64,000 nucleotides of DNA from Owenweeksia hongkongensis DSM 17368. Lineage in GTDB: Bacteria; Bacteroidota; Bacteroidia; Flavobacteriales; Schleiferiaceae. Numbering within the stretch: the first letter of the stretch is position 1; the number at the start of each line of letters is the position of its first letter. A model generated the notes under the pieces. That model did not search any database. It was given only the letters and a program-made list of their open reading frames with translations, and was not told the origin of the DNA. The DNA lies in assembly GCF_000236705.1 (NCBI RefSeq), contig NC_016599.1, positions 1,302,001 to 1,366,000 of the forward strand, read 5' to 3'. Shown here piece after piece: positions 38,352-51,016 of this stretch. The position numbers were made by a program, and so were the translations under genes.

Positions 38352-39095
38352 TTAGCCTTGAGAAACTGGTCTTATCTGCAATTCATTTACATGCACGTTG
38401 TCTCCTTGAGTAACGGCATAGTAAATAGCTTTGGCAATATCATCGCTATCCAGAAAATCAAGATCTCCCATTTTGTTCTTAAAATCGTCCATCAATTCTT
38501 CATCCGTAATGCTTTCAGTAAGCTCAGTCTCCACTGCTCCTGGTTCTATACAAGTAATTCTGATATTATGACCAGGCGAAAGTTCTTTGCGCAGCCCATC
38601 GCTTAAAGCTCGTACCGCAAATTTTGTTGCCGAGTATACAGCGCTTCCAGGCATCACCTCACGTCCAGCTACACTGCTGATGTTTATGATATGGCCACTT
38701 TTACGCTCCACCATATCCGGCAGTACTTCTGCCAGGCAATACAGCACCCCGTTTATATTCACATCAACCATTTTCAGCCATTCATCCACATGCATATTTT
38801 TCATGTAGCTAAGGGGCATAATACCAGCGTTATTTACCAAAACATCACACACTCCAAAAGTGTCTTTTGTCTGCTTTACTAGGTTTTTGATATCATCGCG
38901 CTTGGTTACATCAGCTTCCACCACCAGCGCAGTGCCACCTTTATCACTAATCTCTTTTTTAAGCTCTTCAAGCTTTTCTTTGCGCCTTGCGGATATCACA
39001 ACTTTAGCTCCATCCTGGGCTAATTTCAGTGCAGTGGCTCTACCTATTCCGCTACTTGCCCCTGTGATGATTACTACTTTGTCTTTTAAATTCAT
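38352..39095 (-). CDS. SDR family NAD(P)-dependent oxidoreductase
   Basis: Classical short-chain dehydrogenase of 247 residues: [10 protein letters not shown] cofactor motif, [17 protein letters not shown] serine and the YSATK catalytic pair. The substrate is unknown. Placed between an aldehyde dehydrogenase (29 bases upstream) and a sugar dehydrogenase (9 bases downstream), it may act on small carbonyl compounds. Confidence 0.9.
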   Translation of the reverse strand: MNLKDKVVIITGASSGIGRATALKLAQDGAKVVISARRKEKLEELKKEISDKGGTALVVEADVTKRDDIKNLVKQTKDTFGVCDVLVNNAGIMPLSYMKNMHVDEWLKMVDVNINGVLYCLAEVLPDMVERKSGHIINISSVAGREVMPGSAVYSATKFAVRALSDGLRKELSPGHNIRITCIEPGAVETELTESITDEELMDDFKNKMGDLDFLDSDDIAKAIYYAVTQGDNVHVNELQIRPVSQG

Positions 39096-39124
39096 ATCGG
39101 TTATTTTTTCTTTAAATTAAATTT

Positions 39125-40534
39125 TCAAAGCCTCATGATGGCTTTTACGTTTACAAATTCTTTTACTCCAAAACCTCCGTGCTCGCGTCCATATCCTGAG
39201 TTTTTTACTCCACCAAAAGGCATATTGGGTTGGGCTAAGCCAAATGAATTGATAAATATCATGCCCGTATCAAAATGCTCCTTAGCTAGCTGAAAGGCTT
39301 TGTCCTCATCTTTAGAAAAGATACCCCCCCCAAGGCCAAAGCGACTATCGTTTGCAATACGCATAGCGTCTTCATCATCTTTAGCATAAATGAGTGAGGC
39401 CACTGGCCCAAACAATTCATCATCATAAGCAGGCTGACCGGGCTTTACATTACCCAACACTGTGGCAGGATAATAAAACCCATCACCTTCAGGAATTTCA
39501 CCCCCGCACAAAATTTCAGCTCCGTTTTCAACACTCTTTTCAACTTGCTCATGAAGTTCTTTACGTAAATCTTCTCGAGCTATGGGGCCCAGCTTATTGT
39601 CACTATTATTGGGATCGCCATATTTCAGGCTAGCCATTTTTGTCACAAATCCTTCCTTAAATTTATCATAGAGTTTATCTACTACTATAAAACGTTTTGC
39701 GGCCACACAGGTTTCTCCATTATTGAATACCCTACCTCTTACGCAGTGCTTTATGGCCACTTCCAGATCAGCGTCCTCCAGCACAATATAGGCATCATTA
39801 GAACCTAGTTCCAATACGGCTTTCTTTAGTTTATTACCCGCTAGTTTTCCTATGTGCTTGCCCGCATCGGGGCTACCAGTAAGGGTTACTCCGCGTACCA
39901 AATCATTACCAATTACGTCATCTGACTGATCGTGGTCAATCACCAACACTGTAAATAAGTTTTGGGGTAAACCGGACTTTTTGATAATCTCCTGAAGCTT
40001 AAGCCCTGAGCCCGTAACCGAACTTGCGTGTTTTAAAAGCACACCATTACCAGCCATTAGGCTAGCTATTGTATATCGAATTACTTGATACACGGGAAAA
40101 TTCCAGGGCTGAATGCCGTACACCACACCAATAGGGGAATAAGTGACTAGGCCACGACCACCCTCGGGTAATTCGCGTTCCTCATCGGCAAGCTGTGATG
40201 GACCATTCTTAGCAGTATATTCACATAGAGCAGAACAAAGGTCAATTTCCGACTCTGCCTGTCTCTTCAATTTACCCATCTCCTGCACTATGATTTTTAC
40301 AAGATCTTCCTTGTTTTCCTGCAGTGCATTCCCGATTGACCTAATCTTCTCAGCCCTTTCTTTGTGAGAAACAAACTTCCAGCTTAGAAAAGCCTCATGG
40401 CACGCTTCGATGGCTTGGTTTACCTCGCCATCACTCATTAGTTTATAATCCTTTATTTTCTTTCCGTTTGCAGGATTGGTGGTGCTGATGATTTTACTAT
40501 CCGCTTCTGAATTACTCATTGTGTATGTTTTCAA
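39125..40534 (-). CDS. NAD(P)-dependent aldehyde dehydrogenase, succinate-semialdehyde type
   Basis: A 469-residue ALDH. The catalytic cysteine lies in NNGETCVAAKR, the general-base glutamate in VLELGSNDAY and the PWNFPVYQ active-site asparagine is present. The ELGG motif reads ELGS, and FGGVKNSGYGREHG marks the C-terminus. Similar enzymes oxidise succinate semialdehyde. The first ATG (40534) is used, but a second ATG five codons later is equally good. It heads the minus operon. Confidence 0.88.
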   Translation of the reverse strand: MKTYTMSNSEADSKIISTTNPANGKKIKDYKLMSDGEVNQAIEACHEAFLSWKFVSHKERAEKIRSIGNALQENKEDLVKIIVQEMGKLKRQAESEIDLCSALCEYTAKNGPSQLADEERELPEGGRGLVTYSPIGVVYGIQPWNFPVYQVIRYTIASLMAGNGVLLKHASSVTGSGLKLQEIIKKSGLPQNLFTVLVIDHDQSDDVIGNDLVRGVTLTGSPDAGKHIGKLAGNKLKKAVLELGSNDAYIVLEDADLEVAIKHCVRGRVFNNGETCVAAKRFIVVDKLYDKFKEGFVTKMASLKYGDPNNSDNKLGPIAREDLRKELHEQVEKSVENGAEILCGGEIPEGDGFYYPATVLGNVKPGQPAYDDELFGPVASLIYAKDDEDAMRIANDSRFGLGGGIFSKDEDKAFQLAKEHFDTGMIFINSFGLAQPNMPFGGVKNSGYGREHGGFGVKEFVNVKAIMRL

Positions 40535-40722
40535 AAGCTAACACAAACACACAACTAATGTTTTGATAATCAAATAACTTAACAGAATACACCAAGAAAG
40601 TGCGTGAGGAGAGACTTTTAGGCTTAGCCGCTTGTCTTCACTGAATCAAAGTTCCTTTAAATTAACTCCACGGGAGTTGGTAGAATTAAGTACCAGGCCA
40701 AATAACACTCGGTGATTAGAAC

Positions 40723-41814
40723 TTACGCAACCTCTACTCTACCCAACTTGTAGAGCATACGGCCGTGGCTAACCAAGGCACTTCCAAAAGTAGATTGAGA
40801 ATAGTAAGGCACTCCAAATTCCTTGGCGGTCTTTTCTACAATAGGTGCCAAATTGGGGTAGTGAACATGGCAAATGTTGCTTAGCAAGTGGTGTTCTACC
40901 TGAAAGTTAAGCCCGCCAAACCACCAGGTAATGAACTTATTTCCGGTAGCAAAATTGGTAGTGGTGTACATTTGATGTACGGCCCATGTATCTTCCAATC
41001 TTCCTGCTTCATTTGGTAATGGGTAGGCGCAATCAGGCATTACGTGCGCCAATTGAAAAATAATACTGAGAATAAAACCTGTAAAAAGATGCATGAAAGC
41101 CCAGCATCCAATAAAGAAAAAAACGGACTGTGGCAAAAGGATACTTGGTAATATAATGAGGTACCCGAAGTAAATCACCTTCCACATTATCAATTCCGCC
41201 AGATAGCCTCTGGTTTTCTTTTTCGACTTGATCAGTCCTTTTTTTGAATAACTAAAGATTTGCTTGAATTCTTTGACGGTGGTACGCATAATGCTCAACA
41301 GCATATACAAGAACCAAGCATATATATACTGTCCCTTGTGTATTTTTTTTAGCGGATCATGTGGTGACAATCTTAAAATGGGCGGAGCATCAATATCATC
41401 ATCTGCGCCTTCAATATTGGTGTAAGTATGATGTAACACATTATGCTGCAATTTCCACATGGCCGGAAATATCCCTATTAGATTTGAGGCATGACCGATA
41501 AAAGTGTTGACCCATGAGTAACGAGAGTAGCACCCGTGGTTGGCATCGTGCATAATATTCACCCCTGCAAAGGCGGTTGCAATTCCCATAACTCCCCATA
41601 GCCCAAATATGAGCCATGGATTGGTAACCAAACCTGTGATAAACAAAATGTAGGGAACTATGTAGAGAAGGACAATGAAAATAGTTTTGAGAACCATGTT
41701 GGTGTTCGCAAAACGTGAAATATCATTTTCTTCAAAATACGCTCTGATTCTTTTCTTTACCGTTTTATCAAAACCTGCTTGCTCAGCTTGAAACCTAAAA
41801 ACCTTCCTATCCAT
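40723..41814 (-). CDS. Membrane fatty acid desaturase (linoleoyl-CoA/front-end type)
   Basis: A 363-residue di-iron membrane desaturase with the three histidine boxes HDANHG, HNVLHH and QVEHH, and four to six hydrophobic helices. The glutamine-containing third box is typical of front-end acyl-lipid desaturases, but this protein lacks a cytochrome b5 domain. It would introduce double bonds into membrane fatty acids. It stands alone. The perfect 6-bp hairpin at 40664-40678 downstream could be a weak terminator. Confidence 0.9.
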   Translation of the reverse strand: MDRKVFRFQAEQAGFDKTVKKRIRAYFEENDISRFANTNMVLKTIFIVLLYIVPYILFITGLVTNPWLIFGLWGVMGIATAFAGVNIMHDANHGCYSRYSWVNTFIGHASNLIGIFPAMWKLQHNVLHHTYTNIEGADDDIDAPPILRLSPHDPLKKIHKGQYIYAWFLYMLLSIMRTTVKEFKQIFSYSKKGLIKSKKKTRGYLAELIMWKVIYFGYLIILPSILLPQSVFFFIGCWAFMHLFTGFILSIIFQLAHVMPDCAYPLPNEAGRLEDTWAVHQMYTTTNFATGNKFITWWFGGLNFQVEHHLLSNICHVHYPNLAPIVEKTAKEFGVPYYSQSTFGSALVSHGRMLYKLGRVEVA

Positions 41815-41845
41815 ACTGTATTATCACTCTTTTAATGTAATCCGA

Positions 41846-41880
41846 GAAAGATAAACAGCTGAATGAGGTCAGTGGTCAAA
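41846..41880 (-). promoter_or_regulatory. Candidate promoter of the desaturase gene
   Basis: Minus-strand TTTG (41877-41880) and TATCTTTC (41846-41853, one mismatch to TAnnTTTG) are 23 bases apart, 31 bases before the ATG. The whole 41815-42241 gap otherwise contains no supported gene. Confidence 0.35.
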
Positions 41881-42209
41881 TGAAACGGAGGGACACCTAA
41901 TTTTTTTATTTGATAAGACTATTGTGTAAACCGGGCTAAAATCCCGTGTTTTCACTTTCTTAACATGTTTCGGCTAAGTTACTCGAATAAGAGGGCTGTG
42001 CAACTAAGTAGGCCGATGATTCTTTACGCCTTATCGGGTAGCTACAACGGTGGGATTCTTATTCTATTTCATCTCAGCCTGCTTTTTTCCGTGCTAACTC
42101 ATGATTTTGTTGAAGGAAAGAACAAAGGATTCCTCCACTCGGTTATAGAGAAGGTTACCATAAACAAATAATTTTTCATCATTTAATCATCCTTTTCTAT
42201 CTGCCAGTC

Positions 42210-42237
42210 TTTAAACGAAAAAGGCTGCCTATTTTTG
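42210..42237 (+). promoter_or_regulatory. Candidate uvrB promoter close to the start codon
   Basis: TATTTTTG at 42230-42237 matches TAnnTTTG exactly and TTTA lies at 42210-42213. Only four bases separate the box from the uvrB ATG, so transcription would begin at or beside the start codon. Confidence 0.4.
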
Positions 42238-42241
42238 CAAA

Positions 42242-44260
42242 ATGGCACAAAACTTTAAGATTACTTCCAAGTATTCTCCTACAGGGGATCAACCGCAGGC
42301 TATCAAAGAATTAGTAGAGGGTATAAAACGTGGCGACCGCTATCAAAACCTGCTGGGGGTAACGGGTTCTGGTAAAACTTTTACCGCTGCCAATGTGGTA
42401 GAGCAAATCAACAAACCAACTCTTGTACTTAGCCATAATAAGACTTTGGCGGCACAGCTTTACAGCGAATTCAAAAATTACTTTCCTGATAATGCTGTCG
42501 AATACTTTGTTTCATACTACGATTATTATCAGCCAGAAGCTTACATCCCATCCAGCGGAACCTACATTGAGAAGGATCTTTCGATAAATGATGAAATAGA
42601 AAAACTGCGACTGAGCACCACTTCTTCCCTCCTTTCGGGGCGAAGCGATGTGCTTGTGGTGGCGTCTGTTTCATGCCTTTACGGAATTGGTAATCCTCAG
42701 GAATTTGCCAATCAGGTGATTGAGTTAAAAGTTGGGCAAGTAATCGGTCGAAACGCCTTTTTGCACCTTTTAGTAAGTGCACTTTATAGTCGCACTACTG
42801 CTGAGTTTAACCGTGGTAGCTTTCGCGTAAAAGGTGATACGGTAGATGTATTTCCTGGATATTCCGACACCGCATTTCGCATTCACTTTTGGGGAGATGA
42901 AATTGAGGCCATTGAGCGCTTCGATCCTTCTTCACGGGATGTTTTGGAGAAATTTGATACCGTTCGAATTTTCCCTGCCAACATATTTGTAACCGGAAAA
43001 AATCAATTGAATTCTGCCATTCATCAAATTCAGGATGACATGGTAAAGCAGGTAGATTTCTTTAAGATGAATCAGCGTCCGCTTGAAGCAAAACGCCTAC
43101 AGGAGCGCACCGAGTTTGACCTCGAAATGATTCGTGAATTAGGCTACTGTTCAGGAATAGAAAACTACTCACGTTACTTGGATGGCCGCCTACCAGGCAC
43201 AAGACCTTTCTGCCTGTTGGATTATTTTCCCGATGACTATTTGATGCTCATTGACGAAAGTCACGTTACTATTTCGCAAGTCCGCGCCATGTATGGAGGT
43301 GACCGTTCCCGTAAGGAAAACCTGGTGGAATATGGATTTAGACTTCCTGCTGCCATGGACAATCGTCCATTGAAGTTTGAAGAATTTGAAATGCTTCAAA
43401 ACCAAGTGATTTACATCAGTGCAACACCTGCCGATTACGAGTTAGAGAAAAGTGACGGTGTTGTAGTAGAGCAGCTTATCCGCCCTACGGGACTACTCGA
43501 TCCTATCATTGAGGTTCGCCCAGTGGAAAATCAGGTGGACGACTTGATGGAAGAAATAAACAAACGTACTGATGTGGACGAGCGAGTTTTGGTGACAACC
43601 CTTACTAAAAGGATGGCTGAAGAGTTGACCAAATACCTTACTCGCTACGGCATTCGTTGCCGCTATATTCACTCCGATGTGGACACCCTAGAGCGTGTTG
43701 AAATTATGCGCGATTTACGTCTTGGTGTTTTTGATGTATTGATAGGTGTAAACCTTCTCCGTGAAGGCTTGGACTTACCTGAAGTTTCGCTCGTTGCCAT
43801 TTTGGATGCTGACAAAGAAGGCTTCCTTCGTGCTGAGCGCTCTTTGGTGCAAACTGTTGGACGTGCCGCTCGTAATCTTAACGGAAAAGCCATAATGTAT
43901 GCTGATAAAATGACCAACAGCATGCAGCGTACTATTGATGAAACCAATCGTAGGCGTAGCATTCAGCAAGAGTACAACGAGAAACATGGCATCACCCCAA
44001 CTGCTCTTGATAAGTCTACCGATGCTTTGCTCCCAGGTGCAAAAGCCACTATTATGAACCCTTATGTTCAAGTAGGCGGTACACCTATGGCAGCTGATAT
44101 AAAGGAGGTATATCATAGTAAGCAAGATATGCAAAAGGACATTGAGAAGATTCGTAAGAAAATGGAGAATGCCGCTAAAGCCCTTGACTTTATTGAAGCA
44201 GCCCGTCTTCGTGATGAACTTGGAATGATGGAGGATCGTATGAAAAAAGAGTTTTCTTAA
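42242..44260 (+). CDS. uvrB: Excinuclease ABC subunit B
   Basis: A 672-residue helicase-like DNA damage verification subunit of nucleotide excision repair. Walker A GVTGSGKT, the beta-hairpin segment YYDYYQPEAYIP, the DESHVT Walker B box, LLREGLDLPEVSLV and QTVGRAARN (motif VI) are all present, followed by the C-terminal UVR domain (near 630-665) that contacts UvrA/UvrC. Length is normal. It ends at a bidirectional hairpin shared with the convergent gene. Confidence 0.97.
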   Translation: MAQNFKITSKYSPTGDQPQAIKELVEGIKRGDRYQNLLGVTGSGKTFTAANVVEQINKPTLVLSHNKTLAAQLYSEFKNYFPDNAVEYFVSYYDYYQPEAYIPSSGTYIEKDLSINDEIEKLRLSTTSSLLSGRSDVLVVASVSCLYGIGNPQEFANQVIELKVGQVIGRNAFLHLLVSALYSRTTAEFNRGSFRVKGDTVDVFPGYSDTAFRIHFWGDEIEAIERFDPSSRDVLEKFDTVRIFPANIFVTGKNQLNSAIHQIQDDMVKQVDFFKMNQRPLEAKRLQERTEFDLEMIRELGYCSGIENYSRYLDGRLPGTRPFCLLDYFPDDYLMLIDESHVTISQVRAMYGGDRSRKENLVEYGFRLPAAMDNRPLKFEEFEMLQNQVIYISATPADYELEKSDGVVVEQLIRPTGLLDPIIEVRPVENQVDDLMEEINKRTDVDERVLVTTLTKRMAEELTKYLTRYGIRCRYIHSDVDTLERVEIMRDLRLGVFDVLIGVNLLREGLDLPEVSLVAILDADKEGFLRAERSLVQTVGRAARNLNGKAIMYADKMTNSMQRTIDETNRRRSIQQEYNEKHGITPTALDKSTDALLPGAKATIMNPYVQVGGTPMAADIKEVYHSKQDMQKDIEKIRKKMENAAKALDFIEAARLRDELGMMEDRMKKEFS

Positions 44261-44268
44261 GTCTTGGT

Positions 44269-44305
44269 AAAAAAAAAATCCAAAGTCAATGCTGACTTTG
44301 GATTT
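44269..44305 (-). terminator. Terminator between uvrB and the convergent gene
   Basis: A perfect 13-bp stem (AAATCCAAAGTCA, loop ATGC) spans 44276-44305. On the minus strand it is followed by a run of ten T, making a strong terminator for the 44335-44967 gene; on the plus strand only a short T run follows, so for uvrB it is weaker. Confidence 0.88.
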
Positions 44306-44334
44306 CAGTGTTGTAATAGAGGCGTTTGAGCGCA

Positions 44335-44967
44335 TTAGCAATTCACATAAATAACCCCAATACTGCGGGGAGTTGAGTCACCGCTTTCGTTAATGGTTAC
44401 GATTGGTAATGCATGTCCTATTTCGGTAAAATTCACCAATTCTTCACAAGTAGCTTCCAATTGGTCTTCTGCATTTTCATGCAAAGTCATTACCGCAGAC
44501 AATTGCATTGCTCCGCTTATTTCTACCTCAGTAAGCAAGAATGAACTAATTTCATAAGATGTTACTCCCGGTTTTTTCTTAACAGATACTTGTAAACTTT
44601 TGCCTTCCCCGGAACCTAGCCCACCTGTCGGGTTTACTCCCCATACGCAATCCCCAAGCTCAAAGTCACATTCCTCATTATTATCAGCATTTACATCCCC
44701 GTTAATAGGTGCATCACCATAACCTTGAGGATAATTGATAAATTCAAAATCTCCAGGATATCCTTCACCCATCTGAAAAGTAAAGACCGCTTCATCCACA
44801 GTAGCTCCGCTCTCACTTGTTAAGTCAAACTGTATAGTATCATTTACTAAATTACCTATACTATTTACTGGTTGAGGAAAACTACCCTTTAAGGTGATCG
44901 CAAGACTTACATCTCCGTTATCCTTTGCAAAACTTACTTTGTTTACGCTTAGAGTATAATTATTCAT
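44335..44967 (-). CDS. Protein of unknown function with acidic calcium-loop-like segment
   Basis: A 210-residue protein dominated by beta-strand patterns. The middle has GDVNADNNEECDFELGD, an acidic run reminiscent of calcium-binding or dockerin-like loops, and four cysteines. There is no signal peptide, membrane segment or known family that I recognise. It is monocistronic and ends at a strong terminator. Confidence 0.7.
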   Translation of the reverse strand: MNNYTLSVNKVSFAKDNGDVSLAITLKGSFPQPVNSIGNLVNDTIQFDLTSESGATVDEAVFTFQMGEGYPGDFEFINYPQGYGDAPINGDVNADNNEECDFELGDCVWGVNPTGGLGSGEGKSLQVSVKKKPGVTSYEISSFLLTEVEISGAMQLSAVMTLHENAEDQLEATCEELVNFTEIGHALPIVTINESGDSTPRSIGVIYVNC

Positions 44968-45018
44968 GACTTTAATAATATTGTTTTTTTAGTGTGGACG
45001 AATGTAGGCGAAATCCAA

Positions 45019-45026
45019 TATTTTTG
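45019..45026 (+). promoter_or_regulatory. Candidate -7 element of the sensor kinase gene
   Basis: TATTTTTG matches TAnnTTTG exactly, 22 bases before the TTG start at 45049. No clear -33 element is seen. It supports the TTG as the real start. Confidence 0.4.
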
Positions 45027-45048
45027 AAACATCTAAAAAAATAGCTTC

Positions 45049-46908
45049 TTGAACTTCCCTTCCACCATCCGCTCAGTTTTTCTTATTATAATATTTTATC
45101 TTGCTACTTCGCTTTCACTCAAAGCGCAATCAGGCAATAAGAGAAAACAATCCAAAAACCTTGTTAATACTTATTTAGATTCTGCATGGAATAACTATGT
45201 TGCGCACCTCCCTTTTGATCATTTTGTAATAAGCGCTGATTCAATCGCCAAAAGTGAAGGTTTACCTGAGCTATTTTCCACCATTTATGGATATAAAGGT
45301 TTATATTTTTCCTCAATAGGTAATACGGATTCTTCCATTTATTACCAGCTTCAAGCCATCAAGATTTTTGAAAGCGTAGATTCTCTAGCCCCCAAATTGG
45401 TAAATGCTTACTATAATTTAGCGGATACATACGAAAGAGCCGAATTAGACAACAAAGCATTGTTTTATGCTCGTAAATCCCTGGAGCAAGCCAAAATTAT
45501 GGGTAATTCAGTTGATGTGAGGTATTGCTATACCCTTATTGCATCCATCCTAACCTCCATGGCAAACCATATAAAAGATGATTTAAAAAATTATAGCTTA
45601 AGAAGTGAGGCGATAAAAGAAAGCAGAAAAGCATTACGCGGAAGTAATTACGATAGCTTACTCAGTTTTGAGTTTAATGCTCTGTTAAGTCTTTCAGATA
45701 ATTACCGAGAAATTTACGCTCTTCCTCGCGATGGTGAAAATTACACTATTTCCCATTACCTAGACTCAGCTGAAAAGTATAACAACATCGCATATTCTCA
45801 TACGCCAGATTCAATGGTTCATCTAAAAAACGTGGCATTAGCGCAGAAAAGTTTTATACTACAGGAAAGGGGAGAGTTTGACGAAGCCTTGGAGCTTCTA
45901 AACCAAGCTGGAAAAGTTCTAATGATGAATAGTGACTTATCCAATGTCCAACGGTTCTACAAGGCTAAAGAAGATCTATATCTAGAGATGGGCATCATGG
46001 ACAGTGCCTTCTACTACCAAAAGTTACATTACAATATTTCGGATAGCATTGCAGATTTGGAAACCCGCAAATATACCAATCAGTTGGAAACGCAATATGA
46101 AACGGCAAAAAAGGAAAAGCGCATTCAAGCTTTAGAAACCCAGAGCAAACTGCAAAAAGCCAAAAATCAACTCTCACTAACAGTTGCTATCGCTATAGGT
46201 GTTATTCTCATTATCGTTATCTACTTTTTAATTCAAAATAGAAAGAAGTCTAAACGATTGGCAGAGCAAAACAAAATCATTCAACAATCACACAAAGAGA
46301 TTGAAGACTTAATCAGGGAAAGTCATCACCGTATTAAGAATAACCTCCAGGTTGTAAGTAGTCTTCTTAAAATGCAAAGCAAAAACGCAAAGTCAGAAGA
46401 AACCAAAGCAAACCTACTGGAGGCTTTCAATAGGGTAAAAACAATTGCTGTACTTCACCAAAAACTTCAGGGTAGTCAAACCTTTAAGCAAATACAAATG
46501 CAAGAGTTTGTTTCGCAACTCACAGAAGCTATTCAGGGCAGTGTTATGAGTTCTAATCAGGATATTCAGTTAAGCACAGATGTAGATCCTATTTTACTTT
46601 CCACCGATCAATCTATTTCAATTGGCCTCATTATTAATGAAGTGCTTACCAACAGTTTTAAGTACGCTTTCGCGGAAAAAAAAGGTTCCATTATACTACA
46701 GCTAAAAGAAGAAGAAACGGACAACATTATTCTTAAAATTTATGATGACGGCAAAGGCCTTCCTGAAGATTTTGATATTAGCCAAAATCCAAGCCTTGGC
46801 TATAAAATTATAAATTCAATGACCGTTAAGTTAAAAGGCAAATTGGATATTTCAGGCATTAACGGAACATGCACGTCCATTCACTTCAAAAAAACTCCTA
46901 TTGCCTAA
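45049..46908 (+). CDS. TPR sensor histidine kinase (HisKA_2 type)
   Basis: A 619-residue membrane sensor kinase. A signal peptide (ending SLKAQ) leads to a periplasmic TPR-like helical sensor (~residues 30-360), a membrane helix (~378-397), a coiled coil and a HisKA_2 dimerisation domain with SHHRIKNNLQ (phosphoacceptor His). The ATPase domain shows NEVLTNSFKYAF (N box) and DDGKGLP (G1). Start is a TTG, as no ATG precedes the signal peptide. It is paired with the LytTR regulator 53 bases downstream. The signal sensed is unknown. Confidence 0.88.
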   Translation: MNFPSTIRSVFLIIIFYLATSLSLKAQSGNKRKQSKNLVNTYLDSAWNNYVAHLPFDHFVISADSIAKSEGLPELFSTIYGYKGLYFSSIGNTDSSIYYQLQAIKIFESVDSLAPKLVNAYYNLADTYERAELDNKALFYARKSLEQAKIMGNSVDVRYCYTLIASILTSMANHIKDDLKNYSLRSEAIKESRKALRGSNYDSLLSFEFNALLSLSDNYREIYALPRDGENYTISHYLDSAEKYNNIAYSHTPDSMVHLKNVALAQKSFILQERGEFDEALELLNQAGKVLMMNSDLSNVQRFYKAKEDLYLEMGIMDSAFYYQKLHYNISDSIADLETRKYTNQLETQYETAKKEKRIQALETQSKLQKAKNQLSLTVAIAIGVILIIVIYFLIQNRKKSKRLAEQNKIIQQSHKEIEDLIRESHHRIKNNLQVVSSLLKMQSKNAKSEETKANLLEAFNRVKTIAVLHQKLQGSQTFKQIQMQEFVSQLTEAIQGSVMSSNQDIQLSTDVDPILLSTDQSISIGLIINEVLTNSFKYAFAEKKGSIILQLKEEETDNIILKIYDDGKGLPEDFDISQNPSLGYKIINSMTVKLKGKLDISGINGTCTSIHFKKTPIA

Positions 46909-46961
46909 ATAATCTTACAAGAGAAGCAAAAAGTTGGTGTTATATTAGCCGTCAGGAATAT

Positions 46962-47690
46962 ATGACAAATCAACTGGACAACATACTTATCGTAGAAGAC
47001 GAACCGCTTATCGCGGAAGATATATCTGACACTCTACAAGACGCTGGTTACGGTATAGCCGGCATCGCACACAGTGCAGATGCTGCTATCAAAATTCTTA
47101 AAAATTCGTCACCCAGTTTAGCTTTGTTGGATATCAATATTGATGGCCACATTGATGGGCTCATGTTAGCTAAAATCATTAATAATGACTTTAATGTTCC
47201 CTTTATCTTCCTTACTTCCTTTACAGATGAGAAAACACTTAATGAGGTAAAAAAATTGAAGCCTTTTGGTTTTATCGTCAAGCCTTTTGACGATAAGGAG
47301 CTTATTACCAATATAGAGCTAGCGATTGATAAATTTAAAGAGGAAAGTAAGGAACTGGCAAGTGTAGAAAGTAATCTCAATGATTCTTTTTTCCTCAAAC
47401 AGGATGGATCACTCATCAAAGTCAGCACTTCCGAAATCCTGTACGCTGAAGCTTTTGATAATTATTGCTTCATCCACACTCATGAAAAGAAGTATTTACT
47501 TCCTCATACCCTCAAAGCTATTTCTCAAAAACTTGAAGGAAATCTATTCCTGAGAATTCACAGGAGTTTCTTGGTAAATCTTAATGCTATCGAAGTAATT
47601 AATGAAGACCACTTATTGATTAATAATAAGTGTATCCCTGTGGCCAAGAGCTCTAAAGCAGAATTACTCAATCGAATTTCGCTCTTGTAG
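46962..47690 (+). CDS. LytTR family response regulator
   Basis: A 242-residue two-domain regulator. The receiver has acidic pocket EDEP, phosphoacceptor Asp in ALLDINIDG and lysine in IVKPFDDKE. The C-terminal LytTR DNA-binding domain starts near residue 145 (ILYAEAFDNYCFI, LRIHRSFLVNL). I use the ATG at 46962 because it starts directly before the receiver; an upstream in-frame ATG at 46869 falls inside the kinase gene. It is probably phosphorylated by the adjacent kinase. Confidence 0.92.
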   Translation: MTNQLDNILIVEDEPLIAEDISDTLQDAGYGIAGIAHSADAAIKILKNSSPSLALLDINIDGHIDGLMLAKIINNDFNVPFIFLTSFTDEKTLNEVKKLKPFGFIVKPFDDKELITNIELAIDKFKEESKELASVESNLNDSFFLKQDGSLIKVSTSEILYAEAFDNYCFIHTHEKKYLLPHTLKAISQKLEGNLFLRIHRSFLVNLNAIEVINEDHLLINNKCIPVAKSSKAELLNRISLL

Positions 47691-47764
47691 CAAACCTCCA
47701 TTTTATTCTATACCATACCATCTCATGCCTTTCGGCTAATTTTTTGGTTTTGGCATAAACTAAA

Positions 47765-47798
47765 AAAGCCTCGCGATCAATGAAGAAAGCGAGGCTTT
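47765..47798 (-). terminator. rRNA operon terminator
   Basis: A perfect 10-bp stem AAAGCCTCGC/GCGAGGCTTT with a 14-base loop, followed on the minus strand by a T run. It lies 5 bases past the 5S gene. Confidence 0.88.
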
Positions 47799-47802
47799 AA
47801 AA

Positions 47803-47912
47803 AGTGGCAACGACATACTCTCCCGGATATTACTCCAGTACCATCTGCGCTGGTGGGCTTAACTGCTCTGTTCGGAATGGGAAGAGGTGATCCCCACCGC
47901 TATAGTCACCAT
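47803..47912 (-). rRNA. rrf: 5S ribosomal RNA
   Basis: The minus strand has the 5S core with ATTCCGAACAGAGCAGTTAAG and the complementary ends GTGGC.../...GGTGACTATAG. About 110 bases. Third rRNA of the operon, with the terminator directly downstream. Ends are estimated to within a few bases. Confidence 0.95.
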
Positions 47913-47977
47913 AAATCTTTAAGTAGATTTATTGGGTTCCTGTATTGTGGATCCAACTACTAATATTTTAAAATAAC

Positions 47978-48002
47978 ATATCGAGAAAATGAATACATAA
48001 AA
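47978..48002 (-). repeat. 3' arm of the 23S rRNA processing stem
   Basis: This stretch is complementary to 50892-50914: thirteen bases (TGAATACATAAAA and its complement) match exactly and the pairing continues with small bulges. The two arms bracket the 23S gene and should form the precursor stem cut by RNase III. Confidence 0.8.
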
Positions 48003-48009
48003 CCTGTCA

Positions 48010-50878
<2,869 letters not shown>

Positions 50879-50891
50879 AATGATTTACAAA

Positions 50892-50914
50892 TTTTATGTA
50901 TTCACTCTCAATAT
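50892..50914 (-). repeat. 5' arm of the 23S rRNA processing stem
   Basis: Complement of 47978-48002; it overlaps the boxA-like site at its upstream end. Confidence 0.8.
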
Positions 50915-50924
50915 GTCAAAGAAC
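50909..50924 (-). promoter_or_regulatory. boxA-like antitermination site before 23S
   Basis: The minus strand reads GTTCTTTGACATATTG, similar to the boxA core GCTCTTTAACA and matching 13 of 16 bases of the copy in the 16S leader. NusB/S10-type antitermination at such sites is known for rRNA operons. Confidence 0.65.
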
Positions 50925-51016
50925 TTTTGGAAAAAGTATTAAGTACTGAGTGGTTAGTATTTGACGGTAAGTCTTAGTACTTTCTACTGCATACTTTGTA
51001 CTCTATTTTCCCTATG

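Noticed and set aside
40664-40678. Hairpin AACTCC-ACG-GGAGTT after the desaturase gene
   Set aside because: The stem is perfect but short with a 3-base loop and the following minus-strand tract is only moderately T-rich; mentioned with the gene, not called as a terminator.
41965-42171. Open frame of 68 codons in the gap between the desaturase and uvrB genes
   Set aside because: No recognisable domain, no promoter or coding pattern, basic composition typical of chance frames; left as intergenic.
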